Positions 1-6,749 of a stretch of DNA of 9,059 bases are shown here, in pieces. Origin of the DNA: Candidatus Sabulitectum sp. (lineage in GTDB: Bacteria; Fermentibacterota; Fermentibacteria; Fermentibacterales; JCC-6); assembly GCA_023136985.1 (NCBI GenBank), contig JAGLQD010000455.1:1-9059 (forward strand), given 5' to 3'. Within the stretch, counting starts at the first letter, position 1. Each line of letters opens with the position of its first letter. The position numbers and the translations under genes are program-made. The notes beneath the pieces are model-generated. The model was not told the DNA's origin. It worked only from the letters and a program-made list of their open reading frames with translations, and did not search any database.

Positions 1-847
1 GATCCAGCATGCTTCTCAGGTTATCACCATGGACGATCATCCGGCGGAAGCACTGAAGCAGAAGCCTGACAGCTCCATGATGGTTATGGCCGGTCTTCAG
101 CGCAAGGGTATTGCTAATGCTATGGTAAGCCCGGGAAACACCGGTGCCATGATGGCCAGCAGTATGTTTGCCCTTGGCAGGATCAAAGGTATTTCCCGAC
201 CTGCCCTGGCCAGCACTATTCCCACAATAGGAAATCCCACGATTCTTGTTGATGTGGGAGCCAATGTCGGCTGCCGTCCTCAGCTGCTGTACAAATTTGC
301 ATTCATGGGAAGTATTTACTCAAAATTGGTTTTTGGCGTTGACAAACCCAAAGTTTGCCTGTTGAATGTAGGCAGCGAGCCTTCCAAGGGTCCTCAGGAC
401 ATAAAAGATGTTTACAAGTTGCTGCAGAAGGCCCCGCTTGACTTTGGCGGTAACATCGAGGGCAACGGTATTCTTATGGGCGACGCAGATGTTGTTGTTT
501 GTGACGGGTATACCGGCAATGTTCTTGTTAAATTTATTGAGTCGATTGCTGCCATGGTAGGGGGAACCCTCTATCTTGAAATGAAGAAACAATGGACTTC
601 AAGGATGGGATATCTGTTCATGAGACCATCCTTCAACAAGTTATGGAAGAAATTTGATGCTGCAGAATATGGAGGAGCCCCTCTTCTTGGTCTTAACGGG
701 GTAGCTATTGTGGCCCATGGAAGCGCTTCGGCTCTGGCAATCAGGAACGCTGTTGCAGCTGCTTGTGATTTCAGGCGCAGCGGTGCAGTTGAAGCTATCA
801 GAGATAAAATGGTAGAACTTTTAGAGGAGGAAAAAGCTGTTGAATGA
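1..847 (+). CDS. plsX: Phosphate acyltransferase PlsX (3' part, N-terminus cut by window edge)
   Basis: PlsX converts acyl-ACP and phosphate to acyl-phosphate, the acyl donor for PlsY in phosphatidic acid synthesis, acting as a peripheral membrane enzyme. The reading frame is open from base 2, and the codons before the first ATG (base 29) already read IQHASQVIT, matching the family's conserved HA-x-x-VI-x-MD-x-HP region, so the true start lies upstream. About 281 residues are visible; the family usually has roughly 330-345, so some 50-60 are missing. Recognisable PlsX blocks are KPDSSM, SPGNTGA, the NPTILVDVGANV segment, NVGSEPSKG, and GDADVVVCDGYTGNVLVKF. The stop codon lies inside fabH, an 8-base overlap that implies translational coupling. 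Identification rests on family motifs and on the plsX-fabH gene order, and is very secure. Confidence 0.96.
   Translation, partial: IQHASQVITMDDHPAEALKQKPDSSMMVMAGLQRKGIANAMVSPGNTGAMMASSMFALGRIKGISRPALASTIPTIGNPTILVDVGANVGCRPQLLYKFAFMGSIYSKLVFGVDKPKVCLLNVGSEPSKGPQDIKDVYKLLQKAPLDFGGNIEGNGILMGDADVVVCDGYTGNVLVKFIESIAAMVGGTLYLEMKKQWTSRMGYLFMRPSFNKLWKKFDAAEYGGAPLLGLNGVAIVAHGSASALAIRNAVAAACDFRRSGAVEAIRDKMVELLEEEKAVE
825..830 (+). promoter_or_regulatory. Ribosome binding site supporting the TTG start of fabH
   Basis: AGGAGG at 825-830, inside the end of plsX, sits nine bases before TTG at 840. An ATG at 844, overlapping the plsX stop, is in a different frame and cannot start FabH, so this site decides in favour of the TTG. 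Confidence 0.8.
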
Positions 848-1838
848 GCGACACGCCTATATCAAGGGTACCGGCCATTTCGTTCCGGAACCTGTTCTGA
901 CCAACGACGATCTTGCAAAAATGGTTGACACTAATGATGAATGGATTACCTCTAGAACAGGCATAAAGCAGCGGCACATTGCACCGGATGATATGGCAAA
1001 CAGCGATATGTCCTACGAAGCTGCTCTCAGAGCCATGAATGATGCCGGCTGGAAGCCGGAAGATGTTCAGGCAGTTTTTCTGGGAACGGTAACACCTGAC
1101 TTTACTTTTCCCAACACCGCAGCTCTTGTAGCTGACCGCCTTGGGCTGAATAAAGTTCCCTGCTACGATTTCGAAGCCGGGTGTTCCGGTTTTATCTATG
1201 GTCTGATTCAGGCAAAGGCCTTTATTACATCAGGCATGCTGGACAGGGTTCTTGTTATCGGCGCGGAAAAGCTTTCTTCAGTAACCAACTGGGAAGACAG
1301 GAACACATGCATTCTCTTTGGTGACGGTGCCGGAGCGGCCTGCGTGGGCAATGAAGGACCCGGCGGAAGGCTGGGCGGCATACACTGGGGCAGCGACGGA
1401 TCTCTTGGTCATCTTCTTGATCAGCCCGCCGGGGGAAGCAGAAATCCCATAACCCATGAAGCCATAAACCAGAAGAAGAACAAGATACACATGGCCGGCG
1501 GTGAGATAATGAAGAGTGCCGTAAGAGCCATGCGCGATTCTGCATTGAAGGCTCTTGATGCAGAGGGGCTTACATACAAAGATGTCAATCTTCTTATCTC
1601 CCATCAGGCAAATGTAAGGATCATAGAATCCACTGCCAGAGTCCTGAGGCTTGAGTGGAAAGATGTGTATGTAAACATTGACCAGTACGGAAATACATCC
1701 AGTGCGTCTATACCCATAGCTATGGACGAGGCTCTTCACAACGGAACTATCAAGCCCGGATTTACCGTAGTACTGGCTGCCTTTGGCGCAGGGCTTACCT
1801 GGGGCGGAATTGTTGTGAGGTGGAGTGATGAATCTTAA
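840..1838 (+). CDS. fabH: Beta-ketoacyl-ACP synthase III (FabH)
   Basis: FabH starts type II fatty-acid synthesis by condensing a short acyl-CoA with malonyl-ACP to give a 3-ketoacyl-ACP. The protein is 332 residues, a normal length. The catalytic triad is visible: Cys115 in DFEAGCSGF, His255 in ISHQANVRII, and Asn285 in YGNTSSAS; the glycine-rich end FGAGLTWGG is also typical. The start is TTG at 840, with a strong AGGAGG nine bases upstream; no in-frame ATG or GTG precedes the conserved IKGTGHFVPE. The gene overlaps plsX by 8 bases and the next gene, fabG, by 11 to 14 bases. Thiolase-fold relatives exist, but the motifs and neighbours make FabH clear. Whether it prefers acetyl-CoA or branched primers cannot be told by eye. 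Confidence 0.97.
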   Translation: MNERHAYIKGTGHFVPEPVLTNDDLAKMVDTNDEWITSRTGIKQRHIAPDDMANSDMSYEAALRAMNDAGWKPEDVQAVFLGTVTPDFTFPNTAALVADRLGLNKVPCYDFEAGCSGFIYGLIQAKAFITSGMLDRVLVIGAEKLSSVTNWEDRNTCILFGDGAGAACVGNEGPGGRLGGIHWGSDGSLGHLLDQPAGGSRNPITHEAINQKKNKIHMAGGEIMKSAVRAMRDSALKALDAEGLTYKDVNLLISHQANVRIIESTARVLRLEWKDVYVNIDQYGNTSSASIPIAMDEALHNGTIKPGFTVVLAAFGAGLTWGGIVVRWSDES

Positions 1839-2556
1839 TGCAACAGCAGTAGTAACTGGTGCTGCCAGGGGTATTGGCCTGGAAATAGCAAGAAAGCTTA
1901 TCAGCGTTGGCTGGACTGTTGCGGCTCTTGATATGCTTGAAGATGATCTCAAGAGATCTGCTACGGAGCTTGGCTATAACTACAGACCCTACACAGTAAA
2001 CATCACCGATTCAGAACAACTTGCAGAGGTTTCCAAGGCAGTTGGAAATGATCTTCCACCGGTAAAAGGTATAGTGAACAATGCCGGTATTACCAGAGAT
2101 ACTCTGATGATGCGTATGAGTGAAGACCAGTGGAACATGGTGATCGACGTGAACCTTACAGGAGCCTGGAGGGTTACGCAGGCATTCATGCGATCTCTTA
2201 TCAGGGCAAGAGAGGGCAGTATTGTAAGTATATCCTCTGTTGTGGGGCTGGTGGGGGCAGCAGGTCAGACAAATTATGCAGCAAGCAAAGCAGGGCTGAT
2301 AGGCATGTCAAAGTCTCTTATGAGAGAACTGGCAGGCAGAGGTGTGACAGTTAATGTTGTCGCGCCGGGATTTATTGAAACAGAAATGACGGAAAAGTTA
2401 CCAGAGGAAGTTCGCAGCGATTATCTTTCAAGGATTCCTGCGGCCAGGCTGGGGCTGCCTGTTGAAATTGCTGAAGCGGTTGCATTTCTCATGAGCTCTT
2501 CAGCTAAGTATATTACCGGTATAGTACTGCCCGTTGATGGCGGTCTTACCACCTGA
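1825..2556 (+). CDS. fabG: 3-oxoacyl-ACP reductase (FabG)
   Basis: FabG is the NADPH-dependent reductase of 3-ketoacyl-ACP to 3-hydroxyacyl-ACP in type II fatty-acid synthesis. The 243-residue protein is a classical short-chain dehydrogenase. It has the cofactor motif TGAARGIG (residues 11-18), NNAG (85-88), Asn110, Ser138, Tyr151 and Lys155 in the YAASK motif, and the FabG-typical VNVVAPGFIETEMT stretch. Residue numbers coincide with those of the E. coli enzyme when counted from GTG at 1825. ATG at 1828 is the next codon and may be the real start; GAGGTG at 1817-1822 could serve either. The gene begins inside the end of fabH and acpP follows 13 bases after its stop. SDR proteins are functionally diverse, but placement between fabH and acpP supports FabG strongly. 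Confidence 0.96.
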   Translation: MMNLNATAVVTGAARGIGLEIARKLISVGWTVAALDMLEDDLKRSATELGYNYRPYTVNITDSEQLAEVSKAVGNDLPPVKGIVNNAGITRDTLMMRMSEDQWNMVIDVNLTGAWRVTQAFMRSLIRAREGSIVSISSVVGLVGAAGQTNYAASKAGLIGMSKSLMRELAGRGVTVNVVAPGFIETEMTEKLPEEVRSDYLSRIPAARLGLPVEIAEAVAFLMSSSAKYITGIVLPVDGGLTT

Positions 2557-2569
2557 GAAAGGAAGAAAA

Positions 2570-2809
2570 ATGTCTCTTGAAAATCGTATTGCTGAGATTA
2601 TTGTCAGCCGTTTAAATGTTAAGCCCGAGGAAGTCACCGATACAGCCAGCCTTAAGGATGACCTTGGCGCAGACTCTCTCGATATGGTCGATCTCATGAT
2701 GGACCTTGAAGATACCTTTAATCTCAAGATCTCAGATGAAGAGGGTAACACTCTTCAGACTGTTGGCTCAGTTGTTTCATTTCTGAAGACCAAGGGTATT
2801 GAAGCCTAG
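2570..2809 (+). CDS. acpP: Acyl carrier protein (ACP)
   Basis: ACP carries growing acyl chains on a 4'-phosphopantetheine arm and serves every enzyme of the fatty-acid cluster here, as well as PlsX. It is 79 residues, normal for the family, and strongly acidic. The attachment serine is Ser36 in DDLGADSLDMVDL, followed by the acidic recognition helix (DLMMDLEDTF) that docks partner enzymes. The start is ATG at 2570 with AAAGGAAG just upstream; an upstream in-frame start near 2534 would lie inside fabG and add non-ACP residues, so it was discarded. The gene lies 13 bases after fabG and 84 bases before fabF, the widest gap in the window, which contains a strong hairpin. A phosphopantetheinyl transferase needed for activation is not present in the window. 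Confidence 0.98.
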   Translation: MSLENRIAEIIVSRLNVKPEEVTDTASLKDDLGADSLDMVDLMMDLEDTFNLKISDEEGNTLQTVGSVVSFLKTKGIEA

Positions 2810-2828
2810 GAAAGATTTTATTGTTTCG

Positions 2829-2870
2829 CCGGTGAATCGCCGCAGCCGGAGGGGTGCGGCGATTTGCCGG
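2829..2870 (+). promoter_or_regulatory. Strong hairpin between acpP and fabF
   Basis: AATCGCCGCA at 2835-2844 pairs perfectly with TGCGGCGATT at 2855-2864 around a 10-base purine-rich loop. Two G-U pairs and four further G-C pairs extend the stem outward (CCGG at 2829-2832 with CCGG at 2867-2870), giving a 16-bp helix. No run of T follows on either strand, so it does not look like a simple intrinsic terminator. It may act as an mRNA 3'-end stabiliser, a processing site, or a partial attenuator that lets acpP be expressed more than fabF. The helix is directly visible; its role is inferred. Confidence 0.75.
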
Positions 2871-2882
2871 ATTAAAGTACCT

Positions 2883-2887
2883 GGAGG
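2883..2887 (+). promoter_or_regulatory. Ribosome binding site for the GTG start of fabF
   Basis: GGAGG at 2883-2887 lies six bases before GTG at 2894. The peptide that follows, MSDKRVVITGLG, is the normal N-terminus of FabF, so the GTG start is well supported. Confidence 0.8.
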
Positions 2888-2893
2888 AATTCC

Positions 2894-4147
2894 GTGTCTG
2901 ACAAACGGGTAGTAATAACCGGTCTGGGTGTTTTCAGCCCCATCGGAAATACGACATCAGAGGCCTGGGAAAATGCCGTCGCAGGAAAAAGCGGTGTTAC
3001 AAGATTATCCATGATCGACCCGGATCTTTTTACAAGTCAGGTTGCAGGTCAGGTCAAAGACTTTGATGCTGCAGAGCTGCTTGGTCCGAAGAGAGCAAGA
3101 AGGAACGACAGATATACCCAGCTTGCCATGGCAGCAGCTGCACAAGCCTGGGAAGATTCCGGTCTTTCTGAAGAATCAATTGATCCCGAGCGTGTTGGCG
3201 TTGTTATCGGTTCCGGCGTTGGCGGTATGGAAACATTTGAAAAACAGCATACTACCGCTCTGGAAAGAGGCCCTAGAAGAATAAGTTCCATGTTTGTTCC
3301 CATGATGATAAGCAATATGGCAGCAGGTCAGGTTGCCATCGATTTGAATGCCAAGGGTCCTAATTTTGCCACAGTTACAGCTTGTGCCTCCAGTTCTCAT
3401 GCTATAGCATCTTCTGTGGATGCCATACGCCTGGGGCGGGCAGAGGTAATGGTAACCGGTGGAAGCGAAGCTCCGCTCACAATGATGAGTGTCGGCGGTT
3501 TCTGTTCCATGAAGGCTCTCTGCACTACTTTTAACGATGAGCCGGAAAAGGCTTCTCGACCATTCGACAGAGACAGATCGGGTTTTGTAATAGCAGAAGG
3601 TGCCTGTATTCTTGTTATTGAGGAACTGCAGCACGCTCTAGCCAGGGGAGCTCATATTGTAGCAGAGATCTCCGGAGTGGGTATGTCATGTGACGCACAT
3701 CACATTACTGCACCTGCACCAGGTGGAGAAGGCTGTGCCAGAGCCATGAGAATGGCCATGACGGACGCCGGTATGGCATCCGGGGATGTTGATTATGTAA
3801 ATGCTCATGGAACATCAACCAATCTCAATGATATTAATGAAACTGCGGCTATCAGAGACGCTCTTAAAGATCGAGCCGACAAGGTAATGGTTTCCAGTAC
3901 AAAGTCTGTTCACGGACATATGCTGGGGGCAACAGGTGCCATGGAGATCATGCTTACAGCTCTTGCCTTGAAAAATGGAATTGTGCCTCCTACTGCAACA
4001 CATGAGAATCCAGGGGAGGGATGCGATCTTGACTATGTACCGGGAACAGCAAGGAAAGCTGATATACAGTGTGCCTTAAGTAATTCCCTTGGTTTCGGTG
4101 GCCACAATGTCTGTATCGCGCTTCGTAAATACAAAGGCGATAACTGA
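2894..4147 (+). CDS. fabF: Beta-ketoacyl-ACP synthase II (FabF)
   Basis: FabF elongates acyl-ACP by condensation with malonyl-ACP. The protein has 417 residues, matching the family, and begins at GTG with a good ribosome binding site. The Cys-His-His centre is intact: Cys164 in TACASSSHA, His305 in NAHGTSTNLND, and His340 in KSVHGHMLGATGA together with Lys337. Phe401 in NSLGFGGHN corresponds to the gating phenylalanine of KAS II. The N-terminal VVITGLGVFSPIG is standard. It follows acpP after the hairpin-bearing spacer, and its stop TGA overlaps a CTG that probably starts rnc. FabB would be an alternative member of the same family, but length, motifs and acpP-fabF-rnc order favour FabF. Confidence 0.97.
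   Translation: MSDKRVVITGLGVFSPIGNTTSEAWENAVAGKSGVTRLSMIDPDLFTSQVAGQVKDFDAAELLGPKRARRNDRYTQLAMAAAAQAWEDSGLSEESIDPERVGVVIGSGVGGMETFEKQHTTALERGPRRISSMFVPMMISNMAAGQVAIDLNAKGPNFATVTACASSSHAIASSVDAIRLGRAEVMVTGGSEAPLTMMSVGGFCSMKALCTTFNDEPEKASRPFDRDRSGFVIAEGACILVIEELQHALARGAHIVAEISGVGMSCDAHHITAPAPGGEGCARAMRMAMTDAGMASGDVDYVNAHGTSTNLNDINETAAIRDALKDRADKVMVSSTKSVHGHMLGATGAMEIMLTALALKNGIVPPTATHENPGEGCDLDYVPGTARKADIQCALSNSLGFGGHNVCIALRKYKGDN
4133..4137 (+). promoter_or_regulatory. Putative ribosome binding site for a CTG start of rnc
   Basis: AAAGG at 4133-4137, within the last codons of fabF, is six bases before CTG at 4144. It is the only reasonable Shine-Dalgarno-like site serving the rnc frame between the in-frame stop at 4141 and the conserved RNase III sequence. 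Confidence 0.45.
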
Positions 4148-4818
4148 AGAATAAGAACACAGCGGGTTTAGAGCGGCTCTTCAGCTGCTCTGAACTTTTG
4201 CACATTGCTCTTACGCACAGATCTGCTTCCGGTCTGGAGAACAACGAGCGTTTTGAGTTTATTGGCGATGCTGTGATTGAGCTTGCTGTAAGGTGGAGTC
4301 TTGTAGAAGAGAATCCGGGAGCTTCCGAGGGTGAGTTGACCAGAATGAAAATAGACCTTGTGAGGAAATCCACCCTTGCAAGGTGTGCAGACAGGTTGAA
4401 TTTGAGAGAGTGCATTGTAACAGGTCCGGATTTTGGAGTTCGTGAGATACCGGATTCGGTGGCTGCAGATGCTTATGAAGCAATTGCAGGTGCGTTGTTC
4501 GTAGATTCAGGGTTTGAAAAGGTGTTTCGATTTGTAAAAGATACACTGATGGTTCATGAGGAAGCAGATTGCAAAGGAGACCCCAAGACTCTGCTTCAGG
4601 AGTACTGTCAGGCAAAAAGAATACCTCTTCCTGAATACAGAATGGATTCAACAGCCGGGCCGTCACACGCTCCGGTTTTCGATATTAGTGTAATAATAAA
4701 GGGTTATGTGCTCGGCACAGGTCGGGCATCAAGCAAAAAGATATCACAGGAGATAGCCGCTGCAGCGGCACTTAAGACGCTTGAAGGGGAGGATATAAAT
4801 GGATTATATGCTGAATGA
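4144..4818 (+). CDS. rnc: Ribonuclease III (probable CTG start)
   Basis: RNase III cleaves double-stranded RNA, processing rRNA precursors and selected mRNAs. The signature NERFEFIGDAV supplies Glu35, Glu38 and Asp42. ADAYEAIAGALFVD supplies Asp109 and Glu112, so all metal-binding acids are present. A double-stranded RNA-binding domain fills residues ~145-212, ending in SSKKISQEIAAAAAL. With a CTG start the length is 224, close to the usual size. The frame is closed by TAA at 4141 and contains no ATG or GTG before the conserved ALTHRS. Sequence homologous to the first helix (GLERLF...SELLHIALTHRS) begins well before the only other candidate, TTG at 4198. CTG at 4144 therefore fits best; it overlaps the fabF stop as CTGA and has AAAGG upstream. 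The first-helix region is a few residues shorter than usual. The start is inferred; the function is secure. Confidence 0.9.
   Translation: MKNKNTAGLERLFSCSELLHIALTHRSASGLENNERFEFIGDAVIELAVRWSLVEENPGASEGELTRMKIDLVRKSTLARCADRLNLRECIVTGPDFGVREIPDSVAADAYEAIAGALFVDSGFEKVFRFVKDTLMVHEEADCKGDPKTLLQEYCQAKRIPLPEYRMDSTAGPSHAPVFDISVIIKGYVLGTGRASSKKISQEIAAAAALKTLEGEDINGLYAE
4164..4197 (+). promoter_or_regulatory. Hairpin over the first codons of rnc
   Basis: AGAGCGGC at 4170-4177 pairs with GCTGCTCT at 4184-4191 (one G-U) around a six-base loop, TCTTCA. The helix continues outward with GGGTTT (4164-4169) against GAACTT (4192-4197), including three more wobbles, for 14 bp in all, then TTG. It covers rnc codons 7-18. 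In other bacteria RNase III cuts a stem in its own leader to limit its synthesis, so an autoregulatory site is possible. The short T run after it also gives it a weak terminator look. The fold is visible; the role is inference. Confidence 0.5.
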
Positions 4819-5953
4819 GGACTTACTGGCTATCAAGGAGATATGCATAGAAATAGGCGAGAAATACATTCTGCCGATCAGAGCTGAACTTGACGAGGAA
4901 AACAAATTTCCCAGAGATATTATGGATGTTATCGCACAGAGTGATCTGTTCACCATTTACATACCAGAGGCATATGGTGGTACTGAGATGGGCAGCATGG
5001 CTCTTGCAGTAGCTACAGAGGAACTCAGCCGCTATTGTGGTGGAGTCGCCGTTTCTTATGCGGCTAACGCCCTGGGTGCCATGCCTATTATTCTCATGGG
5101 ATCTGAAGAGCAGAAGAAGAAATATCTTCCTCAACTTGCTTCCGGAGAGAAGCTCTGTGCCTTCGCACTTACCGAGTCCGAGGCTGGGAGTGATGCCGGT
5201 GGTGTTAAAACCCGTGCTATTAAAGACGGGGATCATTACATTCTGAACGGAACCAAGCAGTGGATCACAAACGGTGGAGAAGCTCAGATCTATACAGTTA
5301 TTGCTTTGACCGACCCTGAGCGCGGTGCTCGCGGTGCCAGTGCATTTATAGTAGAAGAGGGAACACCCGGCTTCAGCTACGGCAAAAAAGAAGACAAGAT
5401 GGGTATAAGAGCTTCTGCTACCCGTGAGCTGATATTTGAAGATTGTCGGATCCCGGCAGAGAATCTGATTTCCCGTGAAGGGTTTGGATTCATGGTTGCC
5501 ATGAAGACTCTGGACAATTCCAGACCTGGAGTTGCTGCTCAGGCTGTGGGGATCGCCCAGGGAGCTCTTGACGAGGCTCTTAAGTATGCAGAACAGAGAA
5601 AACAATTCGGTGTAAAGATCAACTCTTTCCAGGGCCTTCAGTTCATGCTTGCGGATATGGGAACTCAGATCGAAGCAGCGCGTGCTCTGACATTTGCGGC
5701 TGCAGGTCTAATAGATAGTGGTTCGAAGAACTTTAACAAAGTTTCTGCAATGGCCAAGGTGTTTGCAAGTGATGTGGCCATGAAAGTAACAGTTGACGCA
5801 GTTCAGATCCTTGGCGGTTACGGTTACATGAAAGAGTATCCAGTGGAAAAAATGATGCGTGATGCTAAGATCACACAGATCTACGAGGGCACAAACCAGA
5901 TACAGAGAAGTGTTATTGCCAAAGCCATGATCAAAGAAGCTAAGAGAAAGTAG
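4799..5953 (+). CDS. Acyl-CoA dehydrogenase, short/medium-chain (butyryl-CoA dehydrogenase-like)
   Basis: This FAD enzyme interconverts acyl-CoA and trans-2-enoyl-CoA, exchanging electrons with ETF. It has 384 residues, normal for the short-chain family. Both family signatures are present: ALTESEAGSD at 123-132, and the C-terminal block running from QILGGYGYMKEYP to IYEGTNQIQR. The catalytic base is Glu363 in YEGT, its position in short- and medium-chain enzymes. The WITNGG flavin-contact region (155-160) is also present. ATG at 4799 follows GGGGAGG by six bases; its first 20 bases overlap rnc, suggesting coupled translation. etfB starts six bases after the stop. With a bifurcating-type ETF next door, it may run as an enoyl-CoA reductase, as in butyryl-CoA or caffeyl-CoA reductase complexes. 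Substrate chain length cannot be read from sequence. The symbols bcd or acdA would both be guesses. Confidence 0.93.
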   Translation: MDYMLNEDLLAIKEICIEIGEKYILPIRAELDEENKFPRDIMDVIAQSDLFTIYIPEAYGGTEMGSMALAVATEELSRYCGGVAVSYAANALGAMPIILMGSEEQKKKYLPQLASGEKLCAFALTESEAGSDAGGVKTRAIKDGDHYILNGTKQWITNGGEAQIYTVIALTDPERGARGASAFIVEEGTPGFSYGKKEDKMGIRASATRELIFEDCRIPAENLISREGFGFMVAMKTLDNSRPGVAAQAVGIAQGALDEALKYAEQRKQFGVKINSFQGLQFMLADMGTQIEAARALTFAAAGLIDSGSKNFNKVSAMAKVFASDVAMKVTVDAVQILGGYGYMKEYPVEKMMRDAKITQIYEGTNQIQRSVIAKAMIKEAKRK

Positions 5954-5959
5954 GGCTCG

Positions 5960-6748
5960 ATGAAGTTCGTTGTTGCAGTAAAGCAGGTACCGGATACCGC
6001 AGAGGTGAGGATAGACCCGGAGAGGGGTACTCTTATCCGTGACGGTGTACCTTCAATAATGAATCCCTTCGATACCTATGCTCTGGAAGAAGCCATGAAA
6101 TGGCGTGATGAGCTTGGAGGAGTGGTCACGGTTATTACAATGGGCCCCCCTCAGGCGGAATCGGTGCTGAGGGAAGCAATTTCCATGGGGGCGGATGATG
6201 CCATTCTTATCAGTGACAGAGCCTTTGCAGGGGCAGATACATGGGCAACCAGTCATACTCTGGCAGCAGCTGTTAAAGAGCTTGGTGATGTTGATGCTGT
6301 TTTCTTCGGGAAGCAGGCCATTGATGGAGATACAGCCCAGACTGGCCCCAGTGTGGCTGCTTCGCTGGACTGGCCACAGATCACATTTATCGGCAAGGTT
6401 AGAGATCTGAACAAGGATTCGATCACAGCCGAAAGATATGTGGAAACGGGAACTCAGGTTGTTCAGGCCGAGCTTCCTGTAGTACTGACAATTCTCAAGG
6501 ATGCCAATGTACCCAGAGTGCCTTCACTAAGAGGGAAAATGAAATCAAGAAAAGCTCAGATCCCAGTATGGGGTCTTGCGGATCTTGCCCTGACCGAGGA
6601 CGAGACCGGGCTTAATGGTTCACCAACAAAGGTTGTTGTAACAGCCACTCCTGAACCCCGTACCGGTGGTCAGATCCATGAGGGCAGCACGGAAGAGCTT
6701 GTAGCCAAACTTGCTGACCTGCTCCTCGGAGAAGGAAGTGAGGCCTGA
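5960..6748 (+). CDS. etfB: Electron transfer flavoprotein beta subunit, bifurcating type
   Basis: EtfB pairs with EtfA to carry electrons to or from the acyl-CoA dehydrogenase encoded just upstream. The protein has 262 residues. It shows the EtfB N-terminus MKFVVAVKQVPDTAEVRID, the NPFDTYALEEA segment (35-45), and the basic VPRVPSLRGKMKSRK signature (184-198). DGDTAQTGP at 122-130 stands where canonical, AMP-binding ETFs have DDD/N-rich sequence. The DGDTAQ form, along with VPDT-x-x-V-x-ID near the N-terminus, is characteristic of ETFs that bind a second FAD and NADH for electron bifurcation. ATG at 5960 has only a weak upstream AGGG, consistent with translational coupling to the dehydrogenase six bases before. 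etfA starts one base after its stop codon. Family membership is secure; the bifurcating activity is inferred from motifs. Confidence 0.95.
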   Translation: MKFVVAVKQVPDTAEVRIDPERGTLIRDGVPSIMNPFDTYALEEAMKWRDELGGVVTVITMGPPQAESVLREAISMGADDAILISDRAFAGADTWATSHTLAAAVKELGDVDAVFFGKQAIDGDTAQTGPSVAASLDWPQITFIGKVRDLNKDSITAERYVETGTQVVQAELPVVLTILKDANVPRVPSLRGKMKSRKAQIPVWGLADLALTEDETGLNGSPTKVVVTATPEPRTGGQIHEGSTEELVAKLADLLLGEGSEA

Positions 6749-6749
6749 C

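Noticed and set aside
1278..1952. Long open frame (224 codons) on the minus strand opposite fabH and fabG
   Set aside because: It is antisense to two secure genes, has low-complexity Ser/Pro/Thr-rich composition at its start, no recognisable motif and no good upstream context. It is best explained as a shadow of the coding strand.
2130..2354. Plus-strand open frame of 74 codons inside fabG
   Set aside because: It is in an alternative frame of a secure gene, without motif or ribosome binding site evidence.
2534..2569. Upstream in-frame start for acpP
   Set aside because: It would begin inside fabG and add 12 residues not found in ACPs; ATG 2570 has its own ribosome binding site and gives the normal ACP N-terminus.
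2829..2890. Intrinsic terminator after acpP
   Set aside because: The stem is strong but no T-run follows on either strand, and fabF continues in the same direction; called a hairpin of unknown role instead.
4198..4200. TTG as the start of rnc
   Set aside because: It lacks an upstream ribosome binding site and would remove first-helix sequence (LERLF...SEL) that matches RNase III; kept only as a fallback to CTG 4144.
4823..5605. Open frame of 260 codons on the minus strand opposite the acyl-CoA dehydrogenase
   Set aside because: It lies fully inside a secure gene and shows no domain motif; the translation is Ser/Leu/Cys-rich, as expected of an antisense shadow.
6711..6749. Upstream in-frame start for etfA inside etfB
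   Set aside because: ATG 6750 has GAGG six bases upstream and directly precedes the ferredoxin motif; the extension has no family support.
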